A program made the position numbers and the translations under genes. A stretch of 64,000 nucleotides of DNA from Variovorax sp. TBS-050B (GTDB lineage Bacteria; Pseudomonadota; Gammaproteobacteria; Burkholderiales; Burkholderiaceae_C). Positions within the stretch are counted from its first letter, which is position 1. Every line of letters starts with the position of its first letter. Under the pieces are notes generated by a model. It worked only from the letters and a program-made list of their open reading frames with translations. It made no database searches and was not told the DNA's origin. The stretch spans positions 2,579,001 to 2,643,000 of the forward strand of contig NZ_JARXYR010000002.1 of assembly GCF_029893635.1 (NCBI RefSeq), in the 5' to 3' direction. Positions 55,105 to 64,000 of the stretch are shown piece after piece.

Positions 55105-56895
55105 ATGACTGCCGTGCCCACCGTTTCCGCCCCCCTGGACGCCCGCCACGAAGGCCCGCTCGACCTGCGCCGCCTGATCGAGTGGCTCGCGGCCGACGGC
55201 GTGATCTCCCCCATGGAGGCCAAGCGCACCATCGCGCGCTGCGCCCAGGCCGAGAGCCGGCAGGCGCCGCTGGTGCGCCTCGCCAACGTCGCGATGACGC
55301 GCGAGAGCGACGGCAAGCCGCTCGACCTCGAGATGCTCACGCAATGGCTCGCGGGCCGCGCGGGGCTGTCGTACCTGCGCATCGATCCGCTCAAGGTCGA
55401 CGTGGGCAAGGTGGCCGACACCATGAGCGCGGCCTACGCCGAGCGCCACAAGGTGCTGCCGGTGCAGGTGCTGCCCAACGAGGTGGTGGTGGCCACGGCC
55501 GAGCCCTTCCTGACCGACTGGATCGCCGAGGTCGAGCGCCAGTCGCGCCGCACGGTGCGCCGCGTGGTGGCGAACCCGGCCGACATCCAGCGCTACACGG
55601 CCGAGTTCTTCGCGCTGGCCAAGTCGGTGCGCGCCGCGCAGAAGGCCGGCGGCAACACGGGCGGCGCGAGCTTCGAGCAGCTGGTCGAGCTCGGCAAGAG
55701 CACCAAGCAGCTCGACGCCAACGACCAGAGCGTGGTGCAGGTGGTCGACTGGCTCTGGCAGTACGCCTTCGACCAGCGCGCGAGCGACATCCATCTGGAA
55801 CCGCGCCGCGAGCAGGGCGTGATCCGCTTCCGCATCGACGGCATCCTGCATCCGGCCTACCAGATGCCCATGGGCGTGATGAATGCGATGGTGTCGCGCA
55901 TCAAGCTGCTGGGCCGCATGGACGTGGTCGAGAAGCGCCGCCCGCTCGACGGCCGCATCAAGACGCGCAACATGCGCGGCGACGAGATCGAGATGCGCCT
56001 GTCGACGCTGCCGACCGCCTTCGGCGAGAAGATGGTGATGCGGATCTTCGACCCCGACACCGCGGTCAAGGACCTCGATGCGCTCGGCTTCTCGCAGCAC
56101 GACGCGCAGCGCTGGGAACAGCTCGTCACGCGGCCCAACGGCATCATCCTCGTGACAGGACCGACGGGCTCGGGCAAGACCACCACGCTCTACTCCACGC
56201 TCAAGCGCGTGGCGACCGAGGAGGTCAACGTCAGCACGGTGGAGGACCCGATCGAAATGATCGAGCCCTCGTTCAACCAGACGCAGGTGCAGCCGCAGCT
56301 CGACTTCGGTTTCACCGAGGGCCTGCGCGCGCTGATGCGGCAGGACCCGGACATCATCATGGTGGGCGAGATCCGCGACCTCGCCACCGCCGAGATGGCG
56401 GTGCAGGCCGCGCTCACCGGCCACCTCGTCTTCAGCACGCTGCATACCAACGATGCGCCGAGCGCGATCACGCGGCTGATGGAGCTCGGCGTGCCCTCGT
56501 ACCTCATCAACGCCGTGATGCTCGGCGTGCTGGCGCAGCGGCTGGTGCGCACGCTGTGCCCCAACTGCAAGCAGCCCGACGAGGGCATCACGCGCGAGAA
56601 GCTCGAGACCATCGTCAAGCCGTGGCAGATCACCGGCTCGGTGCGCGCCTACAAGCCCGTGGGCTGCGTGGACTGCCGCATGACCGGCTACATGGGCCGC
56701 ATGGGCCTGTACGAGCTGCTGAGCATCAGCGAGGACTTCAAGGGCCAGGTCACCAAGGAGCCGAACCTCGCCGGGCTGCGCCGGCAGGCGGTGATCGACG
56801 GCATGCGCCCGCTGCGCCTGGCGGGCGCGCTGCGCGTGGCCGAGGGCGTCACCACCATCGAGGAAGTGCTCAGCGCCACGCCGCCGCTGGAGTAG
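55105..56895 (+). CDS. GspE/PulE/PilB-type secretion or pilus ATPase (orphan)
   Basis: 596 residues. N-terminal domain of the MshEN type (about 20-150), then the ATPase with Walker A GPTGSGKTTTLYS (about 351-363), Asp box SDIHLEPR, Walker B IIMVGEIRDLATAEMA, His box VFSTLHTNDA, and a four-cysteine zinc site (CPNC and CVDC). Powers pilus or pseudopilus assembly. No pilin, platform or secretin gene is beside it, so its machine is elsewhere. Confidence 0.92.
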   Translation: MTAVPTVSAPLDARHEGPLDLRRLIEWLAADGVISPMEAKRTIARCAQAESRQAPLVRLANVAMTRESDGKPLDLEMLTQWLAGRAGLSYLRIDPLKVDVGKVADTMSAAYAERHKVLPVQVLPNEVVVATAEPFLTDWIAEVERQSRRTVRRVVANPADIQRYTAEFFALAKSVRAAQKAGGNTGGASFEQLVELGKSTKQLDANDQSVVQVVDWLWQYAFDQRASDIHLEPRREQGVIRFRIDGILHPAYQMPMGVMNAMVSRIKLLGRMDVVEKRRPLDGRIKTRNMRGDEIEMRLSTLPTAFGEKMVMRIFDPDTAVKDLDALGFSQHDAQRWEQLVTRPNGIILVTGPTGSGKTTTLYSTLKRVATEEVNVSTVEDPIEMIEPSFNQTQVQPQLDFGFTEGLRALMRQDPDIIMVGEIRDLATAEMAVQAALTGHLVFSTLHTNDAPSAITRLMELGVPSYLINAVMLGVLAQRLVRTLCPNCKQPDEGITREKLETIVKPWQITGSVRAYKPVGCVDCRMTGYMGRMGLYELLSISEDFKGQVTKEPNLAGLRRQAVIDGMRPLRLAGALRVAEGVTTIEEVLSATPPLE

Positions 56896-57013
56896 GCGGG
56901 GCGGCATGCAGTATTTCGGGTTATCCCTAACTTTCTGGTTAGTGGAACCCACATCAACCTGACCTCTGGCTGACCGGACAATCCCGCATCGAAATCTTTC
57001 GAGGAGACTGTTC

Positions 57014-57499
57014 GTGAAAATCAAAAGTCAGAAGGACTTTTTCTCGGGCCTGATGTTTGCGGTCGTGGGCGTGGCATTCGCATGGGGCGCCACCACCTAC
57101 AGCGTAGGCACCGGCGCCCGCATGGGACCCGGCTACTTCCCGCTGATGCTCGGCATCCTGATGGCCGTCATCGGCCTGGCAATCATGTTCAGCGGCCTCA
57201 CCGTCGAGACCACCGACGGCGAGCCGATCGGCAAGTGGGCCTGGAAGCAGGTGGTGTTCATCCTGGGCGCCAACCTCGCCTTCGGCGTGCTGCTCGGCGG
57301 CCTGCCGGCCTTTGGCATCCCCGCCATGGGCATGATCATCGCCATCTACGCGCTCGTGATCATCGCGAGCCTCGCAGGGCATGAGTTCAAGCTCCCCACC
57401 GTGCTGATCCTGGCCACCGTGCTCGCCGTCGGCAGCTACGTGGCCTTCATCTGGGCACTCAAGCTCCAGATCCAGGTCTGGCCGACCTTCATCGGTTGA
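57014..57499 (+). CDS. tctB: Tripartite tricarboxylate transporter small membrane subunit TctB
   Basis: 161 residues, GTG start with GAGGAG upstream. Four membrane segments and the early GTGARMGPGYFPLMLG block are typical of TctB. Second subunit of an ion-coupled importer using periplasmic Bug-type binding proteins. Nineteen bases before tctA. Confidence 0.9.
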   Translation: MKIKSQKDFFSGLMFAVVGVAFAWGATTYSVGTGARMGPGYFPLMLGILMAVIGLAIMFSGLTVETTDGEPIGKWAWKQVVFILGANLAFGVLLGGLPAFGIPAMGMIIAIYALVIIASLAGHEFKLPTVLILATVLAVGSYVAFIWALKLQIQVWPTFIG

Positions 57500-57518
57500 G
57501 AAGAAGAAAGCTGCGTTC

Positions 57519-59030
57519 ATGGAACTGTTTGAACACCTCTCGATGGGTTTTGGCGTTGCCTTTACCTTCACCAACCTGCTCTACTGCCTCGCCGGCTGCA
57601 TCCTGGGCACGCTGATCGGCGTGCTGCCGGGCATCGGCCCGGTCGCGACCATCGCGATGCTGCTGCCCGCCACCTATGCGCTGCCGCCCGTGTCGGCGCT
57701 GATCATGCTGGCCGGCATCTACTACGGCGCGCAATACGGCGGCTCGACCACCGCCATCCTGGTCAACCTGCCGGGCGAATCGTCCTCGGTGGTGACCGTG
57801 ATCGACGGCTACCAGATGGCGCGCAAGGGCCGTGCAGGTCCTGCCCTCGCGGCGGCCGGCCTCGGTTCGTTCTTCGCCGGTTGCGTGGGCACGCTGATCC
57901 TCGCGGCCTTCGCGCCGCCGCTGACCGAGCTGGCCTTCAAGTTCGGCCCGGCCGAATACTTCTCGCTGATGATCCTGGGCCTGATCGGCGCGGTGGTGCT
58001 GGCTTCGGGCTCGCTGCTCAAGGCCATCGGCATGATCGTGCTCGGCCTGCTGCTCGGCCTCGTCGGCACCGACGTGAACTCGGGCGTCGCGCGCTTCAGT
58101 TTCGACATTCCCGAACTGACCGACGGCATCGGCTTCGTCGCGATCGCCATGGGCGTGTTCGGCTACGGCGAAATCATTGCCAACCTCTCGCGCCCCGACG
58201 ACGAGCGCGAAGTGTTCACCGCCAAGGTCTCGGGCCTGTTCCCGACCAAGGACGACTTCAAGCGCATGATCCCCGCCGTGCTGCGCGGTACCGCGCTGGG
58301 CTCGTCGCTGGGCATCCTGCCGGGCGGCGGCGCACTGCTGTCGGCCTTCGCGGCCTACACGATCGAGAAGAAGACCCGACTGCAGCCCGGCGAAGTGCCC
58401 TTCGGCAAGGGCAACATCCGCGGCGTGGCGGCCCCCGAGGCGGCCAACAACGCCGGTGCGCAGACTTCCTTCATCCCGCTGCTGACGCTGGGCATTCCGC
58501 CCAACGCGGTGATGGCGCTGATGGTGGGCGCGATGACCATCCACAACATCCAGCCCGGCCCGCAGGTGATGACCAGCAACCCCGAGCTGTTCTGGGGCCT
58601 GATCGCCTCGATGTGGATCGGCAACGCGATGCTCGTGATCCTGAACCTGCCGCTGATCGGCCTGTGGATCAAGCTGCTGACGGTGCCCTACAAGTTCCTG
58701 TTCCCGGCCATCGTGCTGTTCTGCGCCATCGGCGTGTACTCCACGAACAACAACACCTGGGACATCTGGATGGTCGGCATCTTCGGCTTCGTGGGCTACA
58801 CCTTCTTCAAGCTGGGTTGCGAGCCGGCGCCGCTGCTGCTGGGCTTCATCCTCGGGCCGATGATGGAAGAGAACCTGCGCCGCTCGCTGCTGCTGTCGCG
58901 CGGCGACTGGAGCGTGTTCGTCACGCGCCCGATCTCGCTCGGCCTGCTGCTGGCCGCGGCACTGCTGCTCGTGATCGTGCTGCTGCCGGCCGTCAAGGCC
59001 AAGCGCGAAGAAGCCTTCGTCGAGGATTGA
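57519..59030 (+). CDS. tctA: Tripartite tricarboxylate transporter large membrane subunit TctA
   Basis: 503 residues with about twelve membrane segments. GVLPGIGPVATIAMLLP and GILPGGGALLSAFAAYTIEKK, then FGKGNIRGVAAPEAANNAGAQ, are the conserved TctA blocks. Forms the channel with TctB. The gene ends in a strong stem-loop that borders the convergent LysR gene. Confidence 0.95.
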   Translation: MELFEHLSMGFGVAFTFTNLLYCLAGCILGTLIGVLPGIGPVATIAMLLPATYALPPVSALIMLAGIYYGAQYGGSTTAILVNLPGESSSVVTVIDGYQMARKGRAGPALAAAGLGSFFAGCVGTLILAAFAPPLTELAFKFGPAEYFSLMILGLIGAVVLASGSLLKAIGMIVLGLLLGLVGTDVNSGVARFSFDIPELTDGIGFVAIAMGVFGYGEIIANLSRPDDEREVFTAKVSGLFPTKDDFKRMIPAVLRGTALGSSLGILPGGGALLSAFAAYTIEKKTRLQPGEVPFGKGNIRGVAAPEAANNAGAQTSFIPLLTLGIPPNAVMALMVGAMTIHNIQPGPQVMTSNPELFWGLIASMWIGNAMLVILNLPLIGLWIKLLTVPYKFLFPAIVLFCAIGVYSTNNNTWDIWMVGIFGFVGYTFFKLGCEPAPLLLGFILGPMMEENLRRSLLLSRGDWSVFVTRPISLGLLLAAALLLVIVLLPAVKAKREEAFVED

Positions 59031-59054
59031 ACGGCCCCCGTCCCTCGCACAACC

Positions 59055-59087
59055 AGCAACGGCGCCTTCGGGCGCCGTTGCTGTTTT
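59055..59087 (+). terminator. Rho-independent terminator between tctA and the LysR gene
   Basis: AGCAACGGCGCC-TTCG-GGCGCCGTTGCT, a 12-bp perfect stem with a TTCG loop, followed by GTTTT. It ends tctBA transcripts; the short T-run on the other strand is less clear for the LysR gene. Confidence 0.9.
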
Positions 59088-60019
59088 CAGGGCTTGTTGT
59101 TGTTCGCTCTCGGGGGCTTCATGTGCTGCCTTGCCATCGCGAGGAAGGCCATCGCCGCGGGCGTGAGCGGATGCTTGGCGAGGCGGATCGCGACCACCGG
59201 GTATTCGAGCACCGGCCGGGTCACGGCCACGGCGCGCAGGTTGCCGGGCATCAGCACTTCCACGTAGCGCGGCAGCAGCGCCACGCCGGCGCCGGCCTGG
59301 ATCAGGCCGAAGGCGGTGGAGAGCATCGAGACGTGATGCACCACGCGCGGGTACACGTTGGCCATGCTCGAGAGCTGACGGCTCACGGCGCGCCACACGT
59401 TGGCATCGGGATTGACGTGGATGAAGGGCAGCGCCTCCAGGTGGCGCGCATCGACCACCACGCGCTGCGCGAGCGGATGGTCGTCGCGCACGAACAGCGC
59501 CATGCGCTCGGTGAAGAGCGGCTCGGTCGCGAGCTCCGAATGCTTCTGCCCGATGTCGGAGCCGAAGCCGAGGTCGGCCTCCTGCGACAGGATGCGCGAG
59601 ATCATCTGCTCGGCCGTACTGTCGAGCAGGGTCGCGGCAAGGGTGGGATGCGCGTGCGAGAAGCGCTCGAGCATCGGCGGCAGCAGCGCACCCGCGGTCA
59701 GGTGGCCGACCGCAAGCACCACGCGGCCCTCGCGCAACTGCGACTGCGAACGGCACGCCTCGACCGATTCATCGATGAGCCGCAGCGCGCGCACGGCGGT
59801 CTCGGCCATCAGCTGGCCGGCGCCGGTGAGCTGGATGCGGCGCCCCCGCACCACCAGCGGCTGCCCGAGCTCTTCCTCCATGCGCTTGACGAGGTGGCTG
59901 ATCGCCGGCTGCGTGAGCTGCAGGGTCTCGGCCGCGCGCGTGAAGCTGCCCGATTCGGCCACCGCCGCGAGCGCCCGGAGCTGCTGCAGCGAGACCGCTT
60001 CCGTCGCGAGTCTTGTCAT
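59087..60019 (-). CDS. LysR-family transcriptional regulator
   Basis: 310 residues. HTH at about 9-68 (ALAAVAESGSFTRAAETLQL then TQPAISHLVKRMEEELG), substrate domain to the C-terminus. Divergent from the tctC-like gene, with 96 bases between; candidates for a T-N11-A type site (ATAAGCGTTGCTCAT region) lie there. Probably controls tctC and the gamma-glutamyltransferase gene (inference). Confidence 0.92.
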   Translation of the reverse strand: MTRLATEAVSLQQLRALAAVAESGSFTRAAETLQLTQPAISHLVKRMEEELGQPLVVRGRRIQLTGAGQLMAETAVRALRLIDESVEACRSQSQLREGRVVLAVGHLTAGALLPPMLERFSHAHPTLAATLLDSTAEQMISRILSQEADLGFGSDIGQKHSELATEPLFTERMALFVRDDHPLAQRVVVDARHLEALPFIHVNPDANVWRAVSRQLSSMANVYPRVVHHVSMLSTAFGLIQAGAGVALLPRYVEVLMPGNLRAVAVTRPVLEYPVVAIRLAKHPLTPAAMAFLAMARQHMKPPRANNNKP

Positions 60020-60115
60020 AAGCGTTGCTCATAGTTGAATAAGGTGGATTATCTGGCTTGATGTGCAAGGGCTGCATAGCATGGAAGGTTTCTCCAACGG
60101 TCCAGAATCAGCACC

Positions 60116-61093
60116 ATGAAAAGAATCCAGTTCCTCCATGGCCTCGCGGCGGCGTTCTGCATGGCCGCATCGACGGCCAGCCTGGCGCAGCAGGGCTACC
60201 CGGCCAAGCCGGTGCGGCTGATCGTGCCGTTCCCGGCCGCCGGTGCCACCGATCTCTTCGCGCGCACGCTGGGCCAGAAGATGAGCGAGAAGCTCGGCAC
60301 CACGCTGGTCGTCGACAACAAGCCCGGCGCCGGCGGCGCCATCGGCTCCGACCTGGCGGCGAAGGCACCGGCCGACGGCTACACGCTGCTGCTGGCCACC
60401 ACCAGCACCCATTCGATCGGCCCGGCCATCACGAGCCGGCTGCCCTACGACACGGTGCGCGACTTCACGCCCATCGCCCACGTGGGCGAGGCGCCGAGCA
60501 TCATGCTGGTGCCGGTCAATTCGCCCGCGAAGAACGTGCGCGAATGGGTCGACTACGCGAAGAAGAACCCCGGCAAGCTCAACTACGCATCGAGCGGCAA
60601 CGGCACCATCGTGCAGCTCACGGCGGAGCTCTTCAAGTCGCAGGCCGGCGTGTTCGTGACGCACATTCCGTACAAGGGCACCGCGCTGGCCATTCCCGAC
60701 CTGATCAGCGGCAAGGTCGACGTGCTGTTCGACTCGCTGCCCACGGGCATGCCGCACGTGCGCGACGGGCGCCTCCGTGCGCTCGGCGTGACCAGCCTCA
60801 AGCGCAGCCCGCTCGCGCCCGAGCTGCCGGCCATCGCCGAGACCCTGCCGGGCTTCGAGTCGAACACCTGGTTCGGCTTCTATGGCCCGAAGGGGCTGCC
60901 CGCCGACGTCGTGGCGCGCGTCAACAAGGCGGCCAACGAGGCGCTGGCCGATCCCGAAGTGAAGGAGAAGCTCTCGCGCCTGGGCATCGAGCCCGCGACG
61001 CCCGGCACGCCCGAGCAGTTCGCGAAGATGGTGGCGACCGACGCCGCCAAGTGGAAGAAGATCGTGGTCGAACGCAAGATCACGAATGACTAG
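60116..61093 (+). CDS. Bug-type tripartite transporter substrate-binding protein (TctC-like)
   Basis: 325 residues. Signal peptide ends near SLAQQ; YPAKPVRLIVPFPAAGATDLFART is the Bug-family start, and SSGNGTIVQLTAELF with HIPYKGTALAIPDLI follow. Periplasmic receptor for a carboxylated ligand. The ligand is unknown; the next gene suggests a gamma-glutamyl or glutathione-like compound (inference). It is separated from tctBA by the LysR gene, so it may or may not feed that channel. Confidence 0.93.
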   Translation: MKRIQFLHGLAAAFCMAASTASLAQQGYPAKPVRLIVPFPAAGATDLFARTLGQKMSEKLGTTLVVDNKPGAGGAIGSDLAAKAPADGYTLLLATTSTHSIGPAITSRLPYDTVRDFTPIAHVGEAPSIMLVPVNSPAKNVREWVDYAKKNPGKLNYASSGNGTIVQLTAELFKSQAGVFVTHIPYKGTALAIPDLISGKVDVLFDSLPTGMPHVRDGRLRALGVTSLKRSPLAPELPAIAETLPGFESNTWFGFYGPKGLPADVVARVNKAANEALADPEVKEKLSRLGIEPATPGTPEQFAKMVATDAAKWKKIVVERKITND

Positions 61094-61135
61094 CGCGCCG
61101 CAGGCCGCCCGTTCAAAGACTTTTGGAGACACCCC

Positions 61136-62749
61136 ATGAACTTCGATTTCGCCAATCCCTATCCCACCACCCGCATCCCCGTCTTCGCGCGCAACGTGGT
61201 GTCGACCTCGCATCCGCTCGCCTCGCAGGCCGGGCTGCGCATGCTGCAGCAGGGCGGCAATGCCGTCGATGCGGCCATCGCCACGGCCGCGGTCATGACG
61301 CTGGTCGAGCCGGTGAGCAACGGCCTCGGCAGCGATGCCTTCTGCATCCTGTGGGACGGCAAGGAGCTGCACGGCCTCAATGCCTCGGGCCGGGCGCCCC
61401 AGGCGTGGACCCCCGAGTACTTCAAGGCCAAGTACGGCGCCGACGCCACCACGCCGCCGATGCGCGGCATCGATTCGGTCACGGTGCCGGGCGCGGTGCG
61501 CGGCTGGGTCGCGCTGAGCGAGCGCTTCGGCAAGCTGCCGTTCGCGGACCTGCTCGCGCCGGCCATCGACATCGCCGAGCGCGGCTACCTCGTGCCGCCC
61601 GTGGTGCAGCAGAAGTGGGCCGCCGCCACGCCGGTGCTCGAAGGGCAGGCGGGCTTCGCGCAGGCCTTCATGCCGCGCGGCCGTGCGCCCGAGGTCGGCG
61701 AACTGTTCCGCTTCGCGGCGGCCGCGCGCGCGCTCAAGGCCATCGCCCGCACCAAGGGCGAGGCCTACTACAGCGGCGAGATCGCCGAGGCGCTCGCGAA
61801 GTTCTCGAAGCAGCAGGGCGGCGCGCTGACGGTGGCCGACCTCTCGGCCTACCAGCCCGAGTGGGTCCAGCCGATCTCGCGCGACTACCGCGGCCACACG
61901 CTGCACGAGATCCCGCCCAACGGCCAGGGCATCGCGGCGCTGATCGCGCTCGGCATCCTCGAGAAGTTCGACATCGCTTCGCTGCCGGTCGACTCGGTGG
62001 CCTCGCAGCATCTGCAGATCGAGGCGATGAAGCTCGCCTTCGCCGACGTGTACCGCTACGTCTCGGAGCCATCGTCGATGACGGTGACCCCCGCGCAAAT
62101 GCTCGATGACGCCTACCTCGCCTCGCGTGCGAGACTCATCGACGTGAAGAAGGCACAGGATTTCAAGGCCGGCAATCCCGTGAAGGGCGGCACCATCTAC
62201 CTCACGGCCGCCGACGAGCGCGGCATGATGGTGAGCTTCATCCAGAGCAACTACATGGGCTTCGGCTCGGGCTGCGTGGAGCCCGAATTCGGCATCAGCC
62301 TGCAGAACCGCGGCCACGGCTTCAGCCTGAACGCCGAGAGCCCCAACGTGGTGGCGCCCGGCAAGCGGCCGTTCCACACGATCATTCCGGCCTTCCTCAC
62401 CAAGGACGGCCAGCCGGTGATGAGCTTCGGCGTCATGGGCGGCAACATGCAGCCGCAGGGCCACATGCAGACGCTGGTGCGCATGCTCGACTACCGCCAG
62501 AACCCGCAGGCCGCCTGCGACGCGCCGCGCTGGCGCTTCAACGCCGGGCTCGAGATCAACGTCGAGGCCGCGATGAACCCCGCCACCGTGCAGGGCCTGC
62601 GCGAACTCGGCCACCAGCTCGAGGTGATCAACGACTCCTACCAGGACTTCGGCGCGGGCCAGTTCATCTGGCTGGCGGGCGATGCCTCGGTGGAAGGCTA
62701 CGTGGCCGCGAGCGACGCGCGCCGCGACGGCCAGGCCGCAGGATACTGA
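61136..62749 (+). CDS. Gamma-glutamyltransferase-family (Ntn-hydrolase) protein
   Basis: 537 residues. HPLASQAGLRMLQQGGNAVD at the start and GSDAFCILWDG match the family. Aligning by distance, the nucleophilic Thr is in GGTIYLTAADERG, replacing the TTH of classical enzymes, as in YwrD-type members. Later NYMGFGSGCV and MGGNMQPQGHMQTLVRM are conserved. No signal peptide is seen, so it may act in the cytoplasm. It hydrolyses or transfers gamma-glutamyl groups, or a related amide; GGAG precedes the ATG. Confidence 0.86.
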   Translation: MNFDFANPYPTTRIPVFARNVVSTSHPLASQAGLRMLQQGGNAVDAAIATAAVMTLVEPVSNGLGSDAFCILWDGKELHGLNASGRAPQAWTPEYFKAKYGADATTPPMRGIDSVTVPGAVRGWVALSERFGKLPFADLLAPAIDIAERGYLVPPVVQQKWAAATPVLEGQAGFAQAFMPRGRAPEVGELFRFAAAARALKAIARTKGEAYYSGEIAEALAKFSKQQGGALTVADLSAYQPEWVQPISRDYRGHTLHEIPPNGQGIAALIALGILEKFDIASLPVDSVASQHLQIEAMKLAFADVYRYVSEPSSMTVTPAQMLDDAYLASRARLIDVKKAQDFKAGNPVKGGTIYLTAADERGMMVSFIQSNYMGFGSGCVEPEFGISLQNRGHGFSLNAESPNVVAPGKRPFHTIIPAFLTKDGQPVMSFGVMGGNMQPQGHMQTLVRMLDYRQNPQAACDAPRWRFNAGLEINVEAAMNPATVQGLRELGHQLEVINDSYQDFGAGQFIWLAGDASVEGYVAASDARRDGQAAGY

Positions 62750-62776
62750 GGCCGTCCCACCCACTTTCGCGACCCC

Positions 62777-63689
62777 TTGAGCACCGAAAAGAAGAACCTC
62801 GTCCCCGGCCTCGTTCTCGCATCGCTCGGTGCGGTCGCGTTCAGCGGCAAGGCCATCATCGTCAAGCTGGCGTACCGCTACGGCGTCGACGCCATCACGC
62901 TCATCATGCTGCGCATGCTGTTCGCGCTGCCGCTGTTCGCGCTGATGGCGTGGTGGGCGGGGCGGGGCAAGCCGGCGCTCACGCTGCGCGACTGGCTCGG
63001 CGTCGTGGTGGCTCGGCTTCTCGGGCTACTACCTCGCGAGCTTCCTGGACTTCGCGGGGCTGGCCTACATCTCGGCCAGCTTTGAGCGGCTGATCCTCTA
63101 CCTCAACCCGACGCTGGTGCTGCTGTTCGGCTGGCTGCTGTACCGCCGTCGCGCCACGCGGCCGCAGGTGCTCGGCATGGTCGTGAGCTATGCCGGCGTG
63201 CTGCTGGTGTTCGGCCACGAGCTCTGGACCGGCGGCGACGGCAAGGGCGGCGGGGCGGCGGCCTGGGGCGCCTTCCTGGTGTTCCTGAGCGCGGTGAGCT
63301 ATGCGGGCTACCTCGTCTACAGCGGCGAATTCGTCAAGCGCCTCGGTTCGCTGCGGCTGGTGGGGCTGGCCACCACCGTGGCCTGCGTGCTGTGCATCCT
63401 GCAGTTCGTGCTCACGCGGCCGATGAGCGCGGCGATGCAGCTCGCGCCGCAGGTGCTGTGGCTGTCGGTGCTCAACGCCATACTGTGCACCGCGGTGCCG
63501 GTGCTGATGGTCATGATGGCCATCGAGCGCATCGGGCCCGCGATGGCGGCGCAAACGGGCATGATCGGCCCGCTGTCGACGATCCTCATGGGTGTCGTCA
63601 TACTCGGCGAGCCGTTCACCGCGTGGATCGCGGCCGGCACGGTGCTCGTGATCGCGGGCATCTTCGTTTTCACACGCTCGGGGCGCTAG
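62777..63689 (+). pseudogene. EamA/DMT-superfamily transporter, broken by a frameshift near 63010
   Basis: The first frame begins at TTG 62777 (start uncertain) and encodes the first membrane segments to DWLGVVV; after the GTGGTGG at 63005-63011 the rest (LGFSGYYLASFLDF, AYISASFERLILYL, and the second EamA domain up to FVFTRSGR) continues in the next frame, with one base too many in the first. Together they would form a ten-helix DMT transporter of ordinary length. It could be a real inactivating mutation or a base-call error; not reliably separable here. Confidence 0.75.
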
Positions 63690-63726
63690 CGCGCGATCCC
63701 GGGCAGACCAGGACAGGAGCAAGGAC

Positions 63727-64000
63727 ATGGATTTGGGCATTGCAGGCAGGACCGCGCTGGTGTGCGGCGCGAGCAAGGGGCTGGGCTACGGTTGCGCCGA
63801 GGCGCTGGTGCGCGAGGGCGTGAACGTGGTCATCGTGGCGCGCGGCGCCGAGGCGCTGGAGGCGGCTGCCAAAAAGCTGGCCGAGGCGGCCGGCCCGGGC
63901 GGCCCCTTCGTCAAGCACGTGGCCGCCGACATCACGACCGAGGCCGGCCGCGCCGCCGTGTTCGCGCTCGGCCACGACTTCGACATCGTCGTCACCAACG
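63727..64000 (+). CDS. Short-chain dehydrogenase, N-terminal fragment at window end
   Basis: Reads MDLGIAGRTALVCGASKGLG, then AAKKLAEAAGPGG and the start of the VVTN strand; an SDR with the cofactor motif GASKGLG, cut by the end of the window (91 residues visible). A Shine-Dalgarno (CAGGAG) lies upstream. The gene continues outside. It probably belongs to the same direction of transcription as the preceding genes. Confidence 0.88.
   Translation, partial: MDLGIAGRTALVCGASKGLGYGCAEALVREGVNVVIVARGAEALEAAAKKLAEAAGPGGPFVKHVAADITTEAGRAAVFALGHDFDIVVTN

Noticed and set aside
56925..56945. CTAAC-N6-GTTAG inverted repeat as an operator upstream of tctB
   Set aside because: Arms are only five bases and no regulator is linked; expected by chance.

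Overview
The window looks like chromosomal DNA of a high-GC betaproteobacterium of the Comamonadaceae, most likely Variovorax or a close relative. This is inferred from gene content and not from any database search: a paa (aerobic phenylacetate) operon with an embedded branched-chain-amino-acid-type ABC importer, tripartite tricarboxylate (Tct/Bug) transport genes, a lipoprotein exporter with one visible permease gene, and at least four families of interspersed palindromic repeats between genes. No tRNA, rRNA, CRISPR array, insertion sequence or prophage was seen.

Layout. 1-12.2 kb: a membrane protein joining an M50-type zinc protease core to a HlyD-like adaptor domain (5' end possibly outside the window), then a 3,314-residue repeat protein with an LEPR-XLL-type N-terminal motif, a DUF4347-like domain and twelve A-type plus eleven B-type Ig/cadherin-like modules. 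12.2-20.1 kb: housekeeping genes (YXWGXW-repeat protein, short-chain dehydrogenase, DUF1003 protein, recJ with a translationally coupled mutase-like gene, lolCD, a ClpP-like protease). 20.2-30.3 kb: ridA, divergent from a nine-kilobase operon for a peptide-type ABC importer, a fold-III PLP deaminase, an RpiR regulator and an N-acyl-D-amino-acid deacylase. I read this as a D-amino-acid or D-peptide scavenging unit.

30.3-31.7 kb: a CPBP protease and an ICMT-like methyltransferase. 31.7-48 kb: the paa region. Reading leftward from a shared promoter: paaG, paaI, paaK, paaA, paaB, paaC, paaD, paaE, a substrate-binding protein, an importer (LivH-, fused LivM-LivG- and LivF-like), paaZ and a short-chain dehydrogenase. 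Reading rightward: paaY and a TetR-type regulator (probable PaaR). The promoter region holds a TTGACC-17-TAGGAT promoter with an ACCGA/TCGGT inverted repeat inside the spacer. Genes for PaaF, PaaH and PaaJ functions are not in the window.

48-52.1 kb: a leftward group of trypsin-like protease, MoxR ATPase, DUF58 protein and VWA protein. 52.2-57 kb: TatD-family hydrolase, a secreted Lys/Ala-rich repeat protein, a deoxyinosine-type DNA glycosylase, a spermidine-synthase-like protein and an orphan GspE/PulE-type ATPase. 57-64 kb: tctB-tctA, a LysR regulator, a TctC-like binding protein, a gamma-glutamyltransferase-like enzyme, a DMT transporter broken by a frameshift and the start of a short-chain dehydrogenase.

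A recurrent theme is that nearly every wide gap inside the two large operons is filled by a palindromic repeat, while the remaining junctions are tight or overlapping. One repeat supplies the C-terminal codons of the putative paaR. The most structured repeat is a pair of inverted units at about 42.15-42.39 kb, with a shared core but different, internally complementary, flanking stems.
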